A stretch of 64,000 nucleotides of DNA from Streptomyces griseorubiginosus (GCF_001514195.1 NZ_KQ948737.1:452012-516011); one strand, 5' to 3'; positions 51,966 to 61,246 are shown, numbered from the stretch's first letter. Notes: generated by a model not told the origin, from the letters alone. Made by a program: numbers and translations.

Positions 51966-53711
51966 TCATGACAGCGGCGGGTAGGCGTTCTGCATCAACT
52001 GCTGGAACTGGGCGGAGAACCAGTGCCCGGCGAGCGGTGCGTTCGGCAGCGACCCGGTGGGGTTGTTGCCGTTGCGGGCGTTGCCGCCGTACGTCGGGTC
52101 GCACATGCGGTCGAAGCCCTTGCCCTCGTCGTTCGGGATGGCGGCACTGTTGCCGTCGGACTCCCCCGGCGGCTTGACCCACACGTAGGCGTCGACGCCG
52201 GCCGCGGGGGCCGCGGTGGGCCGCTGGCCGATTCCGGCACCGCTCTGGTTGCACCAGTTGCCGGCGTGGATGCGCCGGTCGATGCGGCCGCCGTCGACGT
52301 AGGCGTCGACGGAGGTCTGCGGGCCGGGGCCGGCGGGCCGTGCGGAGCCGCCCCAGCCGTTGCGCGAGGTGTCGATCAGCATGCCGAGGCCGGAGTCGAA
52401 CCCGGCGGCGACCAGCTTGTCCCGCAGGCCGAGCGCGAACGACTGCTCGTCCACGTACTGGTTCCAGTCGACCCACTTCGCCTGGCGTATGGTCTGCCCG
52501 TTCACCATGTCGGTGACCTTGAAGTTGGGCTCCTTGACGGGGCTGTAGTTGGCGGTGTTGACGATGAAGCCGGTCACATCGCTCACGTTCGCCCCGTTGG
52601 TCGTGGCGACCTTGTAGAACTCCTGCACCGACGGGCCGAGGTTGCTGTCCCAGCCCAGCCAGCCGTGGTGGCCGGCGTCGATGTAGTTGTAGACGTTCGC
52701 GAGGGCGCCGAGCTTGTCGAGCGCGTAGGAGACGCCCTTCTCGTAGTTGCCGTTGCTCTTCATGGTCACGCACGCGTCTGTGGTGGTGTTGGTGCCACCG
52801 GCGTTGGTGACCAGGTTGGGCAGCGAGTCGGGTTCGATGACGGTGGCGATCCGCAGGCCCGCGTACTTCGCGTCGGACAGGATCGAGGTGATCGGGTCGA
52901 TGTACTGGGTCTTGTACTTGTCGAGGTCGTTCGGCCCCAGTTCGCCGTTGGAGGCGAGGGCGGCGCAGTCGCGGCCCGGCAGGTCGTAGATGACCAGCTG
53001 GACGACGAGTTCTCCGCTGCCCTTCTGCTTCAGCGCCTCGTCGAGGTGGGCGCGCAGGCCCATCCCGCCGTTGACGCCGTTGATGGCGGCGATGCGGTCC
53101 AGCCATACGGCGGTGGGCTGGTTGGAGATGCGGCTGCCGCCCGGTTCGGCGGCCGCCTTCGCGGACCACTCCGGGTTCACGTAGACCTTGGCGCCGACGT
53201 AGGGGTTGGCGGCCTTGCCGCCCGGGCCGGGATCGGTCGGCCCGGGATCCGTCGGTCCCGGATCCGTCGGCCCCGGGTCGGTGGGACCGCCGCCGCCGTC
53301 GACGTTGCAGGTCACCCCGTCGAGCGTGAACGTGGCGGGGACGGCGTTGGTCCCGCTGTAGGACGCCTGGAAGCCGAAGCTCGCCGAACCCCCGGTGGGG
53401 AGGCTGCCGTTGTAGCTCTCGTTGGCGGCCGTCACGGACGAACCGCTCTGGCTGATCTTCGCGTTCCAGCCATTGCTGATCTTCTGGTTTCCGGCGTACG
53501 TCCACTTCAGCGACCAACTCGACTTGGCCGCGCCGTTGTTGGTGATCGTGACGGCGGTGGTGAAGCCGGTGTCCCACTGGTTCACCTTGTAATCCACCGT
53601 GCAGGGCGCGGCAGCCGTGGCAGCGCCGGCCGGCACGGAGACGAGGGCGGCCGCTGAGGTTCCGCTGAGCAGCGCGAGCGCTGCGAGCAGTGAGGTCTTG
53701 GTGCGACTCAT
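51966..53711 (-). CDS. GH6 cellulase with N-terminal CBM2
   Basis: The protein has 581 residues from ATG 53711. A signal peptide ends near AGAATAAA. A CBM2 follows (CTVDYKVNQWDTGFTTAVTI to TLDGVTCNV, about 36-136). Next comes a PTDPG-repeat linker, then a GH6 domain with VVQLVIYDLPGRDCAA (catalytic Asp region), IATVIEPDSLPNL and DTSRNGWGG. The family hydrolyses cellulose by inversion, as an endoglucanase or cellobiohydrolase. The C-terminal part PNDEGKGFDRMCDPTYGG is typical of actinobacterial members. It is divergent from the GH48 gene with CebR boxes between. Confidence 0.95.
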   Translation of the reverse strand: MSRTKTSLLAALALLSGTSAAALVSVPAGAATAAAPCTVDYKVNQWDTGFTTAVTITNNGAAKSSWSLKWTYAGNQKISNGWNAKISQSGSSVTAANESYNGSLPTGGSASFGFQASYSGTNAVPATFTLDGVTCNVDGGGGPTDPGPTDPGPTDPGPTDPGPGGKAANPYVGAKVYVNPEWSAKAAAEPGGSRISNQPTAVWLDRIAAINGVNGGMGLRAHLDEALKQKGSGELVVQLVIYDLPGRDCAALASNGELGPNDLDKYKTQYIDPITSILSDAKYAGLRIATVIEPDSLPNLVTNAGGTNTTTDACVTMKSNGNYEKGVSYALDKLGALANVYNYIDAGHHGWLGWDSNLGPSVQEFYKVATTNGANVSDVTGFIVNTANYSPVKEPNFKVTDMVNGQTIRQAKWVDWNQYVDEQSFALGLRDKLVAAGFDSGLGMLIDTSRNGWGGSARPAGPGPQTSVDAYVDGGRIDRRIHAGNWCNQSGAGIGQRPTAAPAAGVDAYVWVKPPGESDGNSAAIPNDEGKGFDRMCDPTYGGNARNGNNPTGSLPNAPLAGHWFSAQFQQLMQNAYPPLS

Positions 53712-53794
53712 GATGAAGGGGTTCCTTCTGGTTGGAGGATTTCTCCGCTGGTTCGGCGCGCGCGAAAGCCGCACACCTGGCTGAGTACTGGGAT

Positions 53795-53809
53795 GTGACG
53801 CGGCGTCAC
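53795..53809. promoter_or_regulatory. 15-bp palindrome upstream of the GH6 gene
   Basis: GTGACGC-G-GCGTCAC is a perfect 7-bp inverted repeat about 85 bp before the GH6 start, of unknown regulator. Confidence 0.45.
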
Positions 53810-53889
53810 GGCCGGAGGCCGAGGAGAACTCGGGGCAACGGCTCATGGGTGACCGGGCCCCCTGGTCAGGGGAGACGCGGAGCAGTTGA

Positions 53890-53903
53890 TGGGAGCGCTC
53901 CCC
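53890..53903. promoter_or_regulatory. CebR box (13 of 14), GH6 side
   Basis: TGGGAGCGCTCCCC matches the CebR consensus TGGGAGCGCTCCCA except for the last base. It is 180 bp upstream of the GH6 gene. CebR represses cellulose utilisation in Streptomyces until cellobiose or cellotriose appears. Confidence 0.75.
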
Positions 53904-54324
53904 ATCCGGCGGTCAGAGGGTGGGACCGTCACTGATCCTGCGTCATGGCGTCGTCGGGTGGTTGCGGGACCGCTCAGGCGGCTGGGGTGCCTGAACGGAT
54001 CCCGCGTCCCGCACGACGAGGCTTGCCCGACCGTCGCTCGTGGCGCAGTCGTCAGATCTCGACGGCAGGCCGTCAACTACTGCTGTTGCACTGGGTGTTG
54101 CTCGTGGCACTGATCCTGGGGAGCTGCGGCCCATCGGACCGGCAACGGCGCTTTCCGCCGTACGGCGGCGCAGGGCGCCCATAGGCCGGACCAGGGCGAC
54201 GACCGCGACCCGCGACGCCATGAACACGTCGCCGACCTGCGGTGGCTCCGAGAATTGAAGGTGGGGGGTCTCGCATGAGCGACTCCGGGAAGAGTGACGT
54301 GCCGTGACCGGCGCGTCAACTGTT

Positions 54325-54338
54325 TGGAACCGCTCCCA
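54325..54338. promoter_or_regulatory. Degenerate CebR-like box
   Basis: TGGAACCGCTCCCA has two mismatches to the consensus and is followed by CTGG, as is the perfect box at 54468. It may be a weak or ancestral site. Confidence 0.45.
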
Positions 54339-54467
54339 CTGGTGCGAAGGAAGGTAGCGCCAAGTTGCGCGCTTGCCCAGAGGTACAGCTGAACTTCCTT
54401 TCAACTAAACCCTTTCGCGTCTTCGACTCTTCAACCTCCTTGACCGCACGCGCCCTCGTCCCCATGA

Positions 54468-54481
54468 TGGGAGCGCTCCCA
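54468..54481. promoter_or_regulatory. Perfect CebR box before the GH48 gene
   Basis: TGGGAGCGCTCCCA, exact consensus, ends 53 bp before the GH48 start, where it should block transcription. Confidence 0.85.
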
Positions 54482-54534
54482 CTGGTCAAGACTTGTCCTT
54501 CCCCATGCTTTGAGCCGCTTGGAGGAACCAGTTC

Positions 54535-57450
54535 ATGGATCCAGGACGCAAACGCAGAACCCTCCGACGGGTGTGGATCGCCACGGCAACCGCCCTGGCC
54601 CTGCCCCTGTCGCTGCTGGCCACGGGCGCAACGACCGCACAGGCGGCCGCAGTTCAGTGCAGTGTCGACTACAAGACGAACGACTGGGGCTCCGGCTTCA
54701 CCACGGACGTCACGATCACCAACCGCGGCACCGACACCATCGACGGCTGGACGCTGACGTACGCCTACGCAGGCAACCAGAAGCTCATGAACGGCTGGAA
54801 CGGCACCTGGTCCCAGTCCGGCCAGAACATCAGCGTCAAGGACGCCGGCTACAACGGCAAGATCGCCGCGGGAGCCTCCACCTCCACCGGCGCGCAGTTC
54901 ACCTACAGCGGCACCAACACGGCCCCCGGGTCGTTCTCGGTCAACGGCACCGTCTGCAACGGGGCTCACCAGCCGCCGATCACCGTGCTGACGAGCCCGG
55001 CCGCCGGAGCCGTCTACAGCCAGGGCGAGGCGGTCCCGCTCGCGGCCACGGCAGCGGCCGCGGACAACGCGACGATCAGCAAGGTGGAGTTCTACGACAA
55101 CACCACGCTGCTGGGCACGGACACGACGTCGCCGTACTCGCTCTCGGCCTCTGGCTTGACCGTGGGCAGTCATTCGTTGCTCGCGAAGGCGTACGACAGC
55201 CTGGGCGCGTCCGCCGAGTCGACGCCGGTCGGGATCACGGTGGCGTCCGGCCCGTCCGTGGTCGCCACGCCGTCCCAACTGGGCGTCCAGCAGGGCAAGA
55301 CGGGCACGTACGACGTGAAGCTGTCGAAGCAGCCGAGCGCGAACGTGACGGTCACGACGGCTCGCGCGAGCGGCAACTCGGGCCTCTCGGTCACGGGTGG
55401 TGCCTCGCTCACCTTCACGCCGTCGAACTGGAACACCGCGCAGACGGTGACCATCACCGCCGACTCCTCCGGCACCGGCGCGGCCACCTTCGAGTCGACC
55501 GCACCCGGCCACGCCAAGGCATCGGTCACCGTGACGGAGCTCGGGGCGACCAAGGCGTACGACGCCCGTTTCCTGGATCTGTACGGGAAGATCACCAACC
55601 CGGCGAACGGCTACTTCTCCCCCGAGGGCATTCCCTACCACTCGGTGGAGACGCTGATCGTCGAGGCGCCGGACCACGGTCACGAGACCACGTCGGAGGC
55701 GTACAGCTACCTCCTGTGGCTCCAGGCCATGTACGGCAAGGTGACCGGCGACTGGTCCAAGTTCAACGGCGCCTGGGAGATCATGGAGAAGTACATGATC
55801 CCCACCCACGCCGACCAGCCGACCAACTCCTTCTACAACGCCTCCAAGCCGGCCACCTACGCACCCGAGCTGGACACCCCCAACGAGTACCCGGCCAAGC
55901 TGGACAGCGGTGTGTCGGTGGGGTCCGATCCGATCGCCGGTGAACTGAAGTCGGCGTACGGCACGGACGACATCTACGGCATGCACTGGCTCCAGGACGT
56001 CGACAACGTCTACGGCTACGGCAACTCGCCCGGCAAGTGCGAGGCCGGACCTGCGGACACCGGACCGTCGTACATCAACACCTTCCAGCGCGGGGTGCAG
56101 GAGTCGGTGTGGGAGACAGTGCCGCAGCCGACCTGTGACGCCTTCAAGTACGGCGGCAAGAACGGCTACTTGGACCTGTTCACCGGTGACTCCTCCTACG
56201 CCAAGCAGTGGAAGTTCACCGACGCACCCGACGCCGACGCACGCGCGGTGCAGGCCGCGTACTGGGCCGACATCTGGGCCAAGCAGCAGGGCAAGGGCTC
56301 GGCCGTCTCCGCGACCGTGGGCAAGGCCGCGAAGATGGGCGACTACCTGCGCTACGCCATGTACGACAAGTACTTCAAGAAGATCGGCAACTGTGTCGGC
56401 CCCTCGGCGTGCCCGGCGGGAACCGGCAAGGACGCCTCGATGTACCTGCTGTCCTGGTACTACGCCTGGGGCGGTGCGACCGACACCTCGGCAGGGTGGG
56501 CCTGGCGCATCGGTTCCAGCCACGCGCACAGCGGTTACCAGAACCCCCTCGCGGCCTACGCGCTCAGCTCCTACGCCGACCTGAAGCCCAAGTCGGCCAC
56601 GGGACAGGCGGACTGGTCGAAGTCCCTCGACCGGCAACTGGAGTTCTACCGGTGGCTCCAGTCCGACGAGGGCGCCATCGCAGGCGGTGCGACCAACAGC
56701 TGGGCGGGCCGCTACGCCACTCCCCCGGCCGGCAAGTCCACCTTCTACGGCATGTACTACGACGAGCAGCCCGTCTACCACGACCCGCCGTCCAACCAGT
56801 GGTTCGGCTTCCAGGCCTGGTCGATGGAACGCGTCGCCGAGTACTACCAGCAGACGGGCAACGCGCAGGCCAAGGCCGTTCTCGACAAGTGGGTCAAGTG
56901 GGCGCTGTCCAAGACCACGATCAACCCGGACGGCACCTACCGGATCCCCTCGACCCTCCAGTGGTCAGGCCAGCCCGACACCTGGAACGCGTCAAGTCCC
57001 GGCGCCAACAGCGGACTTCACGTCACCGTCGCCGACTACACCAACGACGTCGGCGTGGCCGCCGCCTACGCCAAGACGCTGAGCTACTACGCCGCCAAGT
57101 CCGGTGACACCGCGGCGAAGACCACCGCCAAGGCGCTCCTGGACGGCATGTGGAACAACTACCAGGACAGCCTCGGCGTCGCGGTCCCCGAGAACCGGGC
57201 GGACTACAGCCGGTTCAACGACAGCGTCTACATCCCCAGCGGCTTCAGCGGCACGATGCCGAACGGGGACAAGATCGACTCCTCCTCCACCTTCGCCTCG
57301 CTGCGGTCCTTCTACAAGAGCGACCCGGCCTGGTCGAAGATCGAGGCCTATCTGAAGGGCGGCGCGGTGCCGTCGTTCACGTACCACCGGTTCTGGGCCC
57401 AGGCGGACATCGCCCTGGCCATGGGTTCGTACGCGGAGCTCCTCGAATAA
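54535..57450 (+). CDS. GH48 cellobiohydrolase with CBM2 and Ig-like domains
   Basis: The protein has 971 residues; ATG 54535 with GGAGG upstream. A signal peptide comes first, then CBM2 (CSVDYKTNDWGSGFTTDVT ... NGTVCNG, about 42-142). An Ig-like domain follows (ITVLTSPAAGAVYSQGEAV), then a second beta-rich module (PSQLGVQQGKTGTYDVKLS). The GH48 catalytic domain starts at about 345 (YDARFLDLYGKITNPANGYF) with the general-acid Glu in EAPDHGHETTSEAYSYLLW. GH48 enzymes cut cellulose processively from the reducing end and are key to crystalline cellulose degradation, in synergy with GH6 enzymes. Confidence 0.96.
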   Translation: MDPGRKRRTLRRVWIATATALALPLSLLATGATTAQAAAVQCSVDYKTNDWGSGFTTDVTITNRGTDTIDGWTLTYAYAGNQKLMNGWNGTWSQSGQNISVKDAGYNGKIAAGASTSTGAQFTYSGTNTAPGSFSVNGTVCNGAHQPPITVLTSPAAGAVYSQGEAVPLAATAAAADNATISKVEFYDNTTLLGTDTTSPYSLSASGLTVGSHSLLAKAYDSLGASAESTPVGITVASGPSVVATPSQLGVQQGKTGTYDVKLSKQPSANVTVTTARASGNSGLSVTGGASLTFTPSNWNTAQTVTITADSSGTGAATFESTAPGHAKASVTVTELGATKAYDARFLDLYGKITNPANGYFSPEGIPYHSVETLIVEAPDHGHETTSEAYSYLLWLQAMYGKVTGDWSKFNGAWEIMEKYMIPTHADQPTNSFYNASKPATYAPELDTPNEYPAKLDSGVSVGSDPIAGELKSAYGTDDIYGMHWLQDVDNVYGYGNSPGKCEAGPADTGPSYINTFQRGVQESVWETVPQPTCDAFKYGGKNGYLDLFTGDSSYAKQWKFTDAPDADARAVQAAYWADIWAKQQGKGSAVSATVGKAAKMGDYLRYAMYDKYFKKIGNCVGPSACPAGTGKDASMYLLSWYYAWGGATDTSAGWAWRIGSSHAHSGYQNPLAAYALSSYADLKPKSATGQADWSKSLDRQLEFYRWLQSDEGAIAGGATNSWAGRYATPPAGKSTFYGMYYDEQPVYHDPPSNQWFGFQAWSMERVAEYYQQTGNAQAKAVLDKWVKWALSKTTINPDGTYRIPSTLQWSGQPDTWNASSPGANSGLHVTVADYTNDVGVAAAYAKTLSYYAAKSGDTAAKTTAKALLDGMWNNYQDSLGVAVPENRADYSRFNDSVYIPSGFSGTMPNGDKIDSSSTFASLRSFYKSDPAWSKIEAYLKGGAVPSFTYHRFWAQADIALAMGSYAELLE

Positions 57451-57473
57451 CCCCCCGCTGAGGCCGCGTGCGC

Positions 57474-57538
57474 GACCCCGCCATCAGGCGGCGGGGTCAC
57501 CCGGCCGGGCGGCCCCCGCCCCCTTGGGGGCCGCCCGG
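57474..57538 (+). terminator. Double hairpin terminator after the GH48 gene
   Basis: The first hairpin has arms 57474-57482 and 57490-57498 (GACCCCGCC/GGCGGGGTC). The second has perfect 13-bp arms CCGGGCGGCCCCC (57505-57517) and GGGGGCCGCCCGG (57526-57538) with an 8-nt loop. Confidence 0.85.
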
Positions 57539-57673
57539 CACCACGGGCCCACCATCCGGCGGGCCTCGATCCAGCCGTACGACCAGCGGCTTCGAGAATC
57601 CGCTCACGGCACTCGAGCCGACCTCCTTGTCAGGAACATGATCCTCTCCTACAGTCCCTGCGAGATCGCTTGT

Positions 57674-57687
57674 TGGGAGCGCTCCCA
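57674..57687. promoter_or_regulatory. Perfect CebR box before the GH12 gene
   Basis: TGGGAGCGCTCCCA, extended to TTGGGAGCGCTCCCAA (57673-57688), ends 52 bp before the GH12 start. Confidence 0.85.
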
Positions 57688-57739
57688 ATCCCATGCAGAA
57701 GCCCTCGCCCCCCACACCCCACCCGCGCGGAGGACCCGC

Positions 57740-58879
57740 ATGCAACCGTCACCTCACCAAGTCCGCAGGATGCGCGCGCTCTGCGGCGCGTTGCTGACCA
57801 CGCTCGTCGCACTGGCCGCGCTGCTGACCGGCGCCACGGCCTCCCACGCCGACACGACGATCTGCGAGGAGTTCGGCAGCACCACGATCCAGGGCCGCTA
57901 CGTCGTGCAGAACAACCGCTGGGGCACCAGCGCAACCCAGTGCATCTCCGTCACGAACTCCGGCTTCAGGATCACCCAGGCCGACGGCTCGGTCCCGACG
58001 AACGGCGCCCCGAAGTCGTATCCGTCGGTGTACAACGGCTGCCACTACACCAACTGCTCGCCCGGCACCAACCTCCCGGCCCAGCTGAGCTCGATCTCCA
58101 GCGCGCCCTCGGGCATCTCCTACAGCTACGTGAGCGGTGCGGCCTATGACGCCGCCTACGACATCTGGCTGGACCCGACCCCGCGCAAGGACGGCGTGAA
58201 CCGCACCGAGATCATGATCTGGTTCAACCGTGTCGGATCCGTGCAGCCGGTCGGCTCGGTCGTCGGTTCCGCCACGGTGGGCGGACGCCAGTGGCAGGTG
58301 TGGTCCGGCAACAACGGCGGCAACGACGTCCTGTCCTTCGTCGCGCCGTCGGCGATCGACAGCTGGAACTTCGACGTGATGGACTTCGTCCGGCAGGCCG
58401 TCTCCCGTGGACTCGCCCAGAACAACTGGTACCTGACGAGCATTCAGGCGGGCTTCGAACCCTGGCAGAACGGCGCCGGCCTGGCCGTGAACTCGTTCTC
58501 CTCCTCGGTGAACCTCGGTGGCGGCAGCACCCCGGGCGACCCCGGCACCCCCGGCGGTCCCGTCGCGTGCAAGGTGGCCTACGGCACGAGTGTCTGGCAG
58601 GACGGGTTCACCGCCGACGTCGCCGTGACCAACACGGGTTCCGCCCCGGTCGACGGCTGGAAGGTCGCGTTCACGCTGCCGTCGGGGCAGCGGATCACCA
58701 ACGCCTGGAACGCCACCGTCTCCCCGGCGTCGGGGGCCGTGACGGCCACCAACGCCGCGCACAACGCGTCCATCGCACCAGGCGGACAGGTCTCCTTCGG
58801 GTTCCAGGGCACCTACAGCGGCAGCTTCGCCAAGCCGGCTGCCTTCAGCCTCAACGGAATGTCCTGCACCGTCGCGTGA
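57740..58879 (+). CDS. GH12 endoglucanase with C-terminal CBM2
   Basis: The protein has 379 residues; ATG 57740 with GGAGG upstream. The signal peptide ends ATASHA. GH12 features are RYVVQNNRWG, the nucleophile Glu in NRTEIMIWFNR and the acid/base Glu in IQAGFEPWQNG. A Gly/Pro/Thr linker (GGGSTPGDPGTPGG) leads to a CBM2 (CKVAYGTSVWQDGFTADVAV to the end). The family hydrolyses internal beta-1,4 bonds of cellulose. It complements the exo-acting GH6 and GH48 enzymes. Confidence 0.95.
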   Translation: MQPSPHQVRRMRALCGALLTTLVALAALLTGATASHADTTICEEFGSTTIQGRYVVQNNRWGTSATQCISVTNSGFRITQADGSVPTNGAPKSYPSVYNGCHYTNCSPGTNLPAQLSSISSAPSGISYSYVSGAAYDAAYDIWLDPTPRKDGVNRTEIMIWFNRVGSVQPVGSVVGSATVGGRQWQVWSGNNGGNDVLSFVAPSAIDSWNFDVMDFVRQAVSRGLAQNNWYLTSIQAGFEPWQNGAGLAVNSFSSSVNLGGGSTPGDPGTPGGPVACKVAYGTSVWQDGFTADVAVTNTGSAPVDGWKVAFTLPSGQRITNAWNATVSPASGAVTATNAAHNASIAPGGQVSFGFQGTYSGSFAKPAAFSLNGMSCTVA

Positions 58880-58896
58880 CCAGGGGATTCGTCCCT

Positions 58897-58933
58897 GCGG
58901 GGCCCGCCCACACGGCGACAGGGCGGGCCCCGC
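58897..58933 (+). terminator. Terminator after the GH12 gene
   Basis: Perfect 13-bp arms GCGGGGCCCGCCC (58897-58909) and GGGCGGGCCCCGC (58921-58933), loop 11 nt, 18 bp after the stop. Confidence 0.85.
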
Positions 58934-59050
58934 TCTCCTGCTTCCCTGCGACCACCACCCCCTTGGCTGACATGGCACGGGTTCCGCGCGGAAGGCGTGT
59001 GCCCGCATCTGTCGGCCCGTAAGATCGGCTGTCTCATGGGGGAGGTGGTC

Positions 59051-60073
59051 ATGGGCACGCGACGCCCCGGCACGCCGACGCTGGAAGAGGTGGCCGCTCA
59101 CGCCGGGGTGGGGCGGGGCACGGTCTCCCGCGTCATCAACAACGCGGCAGGCGTGAAGGAGTCGACGCGCCGAGCCGTGCAGCAGGCCATCGAGGAACTG
59201 GGCTACGTCCCCAACCTCGCCGCCCGCTCCCTGGCCGGCCAGCGGAGCAACGCCGTCGCCCTCGTCCTGACCGAGCCCGACTGGAGAATGTTCGCTGAGC
59301 CCTTCTTCTCCGAGATCGTCCGCTCCCTGGGCGACGCGCTGGCGGACATCGGGATGCAGCTGATGCTGACCCTGGTCCGCTCGGACATCGACCGGAAGCG
59401 CTTCTTGGAGTACGCGCGCGGCAGCCGGGTCGACGGAGTCCTGCTGCTGTCGGTGCGCGCCGGGGACCGGCTGCCGGACATGCTCGCCGAGGCGCGGTTG
59501 CCGACCGTGATGCTGGGTCGCCGCTCGCGCGACGAGTACGTCAGTTACGTGGACGCGGACAACGTGGGGGGCGCCCGGAGCGCCGTCTCCCACCTGGTGT
59601 CACGGGGCCGCAGGACGATCGCCACCATCACCGGCCCCCTGGACATGGACGCCGCCCAGTGCCGGCTGCGCGGCTATCAGGACGCTCTGGCGCTGGCCGG
59701 CCTGGACAGCGAGCAGTCCCTGGTGGCCGAGGGCGACTTCACGCAGGAGAGCGGACGCCTCGCCATGACCGACCTGCTCGCACGGCATCCGGGGATCGAC
59801 GGTGTCCTCGCCGCGTCGGACACCACGGCCGCAGGAGCCTTGCAGGCGTTGCGCGCGGCGGGACGGCGCGTGCCGCAGGACGTCGCCGTGATCGGCTTCG
59901 ACGACTTCCCCCTGGCCCAGCGCACGAGGCCGCGGCTCACGACGGTGCGCCAGCCGCTGGAGGAGATGGGCCGGGCCATGATCCGGCTGCTCCTGGAGGA
60001 CATGGAGGAGCCGTCGGTGGCCTACCGGCATGTCATTCTCCGTACGGCACTGGTCGTCCGCGAGTCGACCTGA
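59051..60073 (+). CDS. LacI-family regulator near the cellulase genes
   Basis: The protein has 340 residues. ATG 59051 is chosen for its GGAGG; ATG 59036 is an alternative. The LacI helix-turn-helix (TLEEVAAHAGVGRGTVSRVI) and hinge (YVPNLAARSLAGQRS) are standard. A periplasmic-binding-protein-like sugar domain follows. It may act on the cellulase genes, but no CebR box lies in front of it. CebR itself is usually next to the ceb transporter, so equating this protein with CebR is not justified. It could be a paralogue that senses a different oligosaccharide. Confidence 0.9.
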   Translation: MGTRRPGTPTLEEVAAHAGVGRGTVSRVINNAAGVKESTRRAVQQAIEELGYVPNLAARSLAGQRSNAVALVLTEPDWRMFAEPFFSEIVRSLGDALADIGMQLMLTLVRSDIDRKRFLEYARGSRVDGVLLLSVRAGDRLPDMLAEARLPTVMLGRRSRDEYVSYVDADNVGGARSAVSHLVSRGRRTIATITGPLDMDAAQCRLRGYQDALALAGLDSEQSLVAEGDFTQESGRLAMTDLLARHPGIDGVLAASDTTAAGALQALRAAGRRVPQDVAVIGFDDFPLAQRTRPRLTTVRQPLEEMGRAMIRLLLEDMEEPSVAYRHVILRTALVVREST

Positions 60074-60079
60074 GGACCA

Positions 60080-60097
60080 CCGGCTGCCCGCAGCCGG
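60080..60097 (+). terminator. Short hairpin after the LacI gene
   Basis: CCGGCTGC (60080-60087) pairs with GCAGCCGG (60090-60097), 6 bp after the stop. Confidence 0.5.
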
Positions 60098-60266
60098 CCT
60101 GACCGTCCGTTCCCGGCAGCGCTCCCGGTCGCCGGTCGCCGTCCTGCGCATCACGGTGCGCATCACCCACGCCCCAAGTCGCGCGAAATTCATCGGCAAC
60201 CTTTTCGTCGTGGGCGGCCACTGAGGAGTGCACCACCGGTACATCGGCACGATCCTGAACGGACAG

Positions 60267-61235
60267 ATGATGACAACGAGGCAGATAGCGCGAGAGCGCA
60301 GGCGCAGGCGCAGACTCGCAGTGGGCACCGCGGCGGCGCTGACCTCCGTGGGCGTTCTCGTCTACCTGGTCATGGCGTTGCTCCCCGGCGGCCACAAGGT
60401 GGACGCGGAGTCGACCGCGGCCTCCCCCCTCGTCACCACCCAGCCGAAAGCCGCCGACACCGCCACCGGTACGGCCTCTCCCAGCGCGACGCCGAGTCCG
60501 TCGGCCAGCCCGAGTGCAAGCAGCTCCACCAGCCCGAAGCCGAAGAAGACCCCCAAGGCGGCGAAGTCCCCGTCCAAGGCCGCCCCGAAGTCCTCGCGCG
60601 GGTCCACGACACCCCCCTCGGCAGGGCGCATCCGGCCCAACACCTCGTACAAGGGCGTCGCCACCGCCTACGAGGCCGGGGTCGGGGACGGAGCCTGTCT
60701 GTTCGGTCCCAGCCCCGACATGATGATCGCGGCGATGAACACCACCGACTACGAGACCTCCAGAGCCTGCGGGGCCTACATCCTCGTCCACGCGGCCAAC
60801 GGCAAGTCCGTCACGGTGCGGATCACCAACGAATGCCCCCTGCCCTGCGCGCCCGGGCAGATCGACCTCAGCCAGCAGGCCTTCGCCAAACTCGCCGACC
60901 TCAAGGTAGGCCGGCTGTCCATCACCTGGAGCCTGGTGAGCCCCAGCTCCATCGGCACGATGTCCATCCGGTACAAGACCGGTTCCAGCATCTACTGGTG
61001 CGGCATCCAGGTCATCGGCCACCGCAACCCGGTGGCACGGCTGGAGGTCAGCACCGGGAGCGGCTGGCGCCAGTTGCCCCGCACCAGCTTCAACTACTTC
61101 ATCTCCGCGGACGGCACCGGCTGCGGCAAGGCGATCAGAGTCACCGACATCTACGGTGAGCAACTGACGGTCAGCGGACTCGGGGTGCGGGCGAACGTCG
61201 TCCAGCCGACGGGGGTCCAGTTCGCCCAGCACTGA
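60267..61235 (+). CDS. Microbial expansin-like (EXLX1-type) protein with a membrane anchor
   Basis: The protein has 322 residues. A basic N-terminus with six Arg precedes one hydrophobic helix (about 18-42), followed by a Ser/Pro/Thr/Lys-rich spacer to about 120. Next is an expansin D1 double-psi barrel (GVATAYEAG, MMIAAMNTTDY, VRITNECPLPCAPGQIDLS, FAKLADLKVGRLSITW) and a D2/CBM63-like domain to the end. Microbial expansins loosen cellulose without hydrolysis and help colonise plants. No clear signal cleavage site is seen, so it may stay anchored. ATG 60270 is an alternative start. Confidence 0.85.
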   Translation: MMTTRQIARERRRRRRLAVGTAAALTSVGVLVYLVMALLPGGHKVDAESTAASPLVTTQPKAADTATGTASPSATPSPSASPSASSSTSPKPKKTPKAAKSPSKAAPKSSRGSTTPPSAGRIRPNTSYKGVATAYEAGVGDGACLFGPSPDMMIAAMNTTDYETSRACGAYILVHAANGKSVTVRITNECPLPCAPGQIDLSQQAFAKLADLKVGRLSITWSLVSPSSIGTMSIRYKTGSSIYWCGIQVIGHRNPVARLEVSTGSGWRQLPRTSFNYFISADGTGCGKAIRVTDIYGEQLTVSGLGVRANVVQPTGVQFAQH

Positions 61236-61246
61236 CCCCGTGTGAG

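Larger units (their letters stand above)
53712..54534. other. 823-bp divergent promoter region between GH6 and GH48 genes
   Basis: No supported gene. The interval contains the three CebR-type boxes listed here and a 15-bp palindrome at 53795-53809. The stretch 53940-54260 has open frames on both strands, but none has a convincing composition. Confidence 0.5.

Noticed and set aside
53940..54404. Minus-strand frame of 153 codons between the GH6 and GH48 genes
   Set aside because: Composition is not protein-like, it spans a degenerate CebR-like box and lacks a ribosome binding site.
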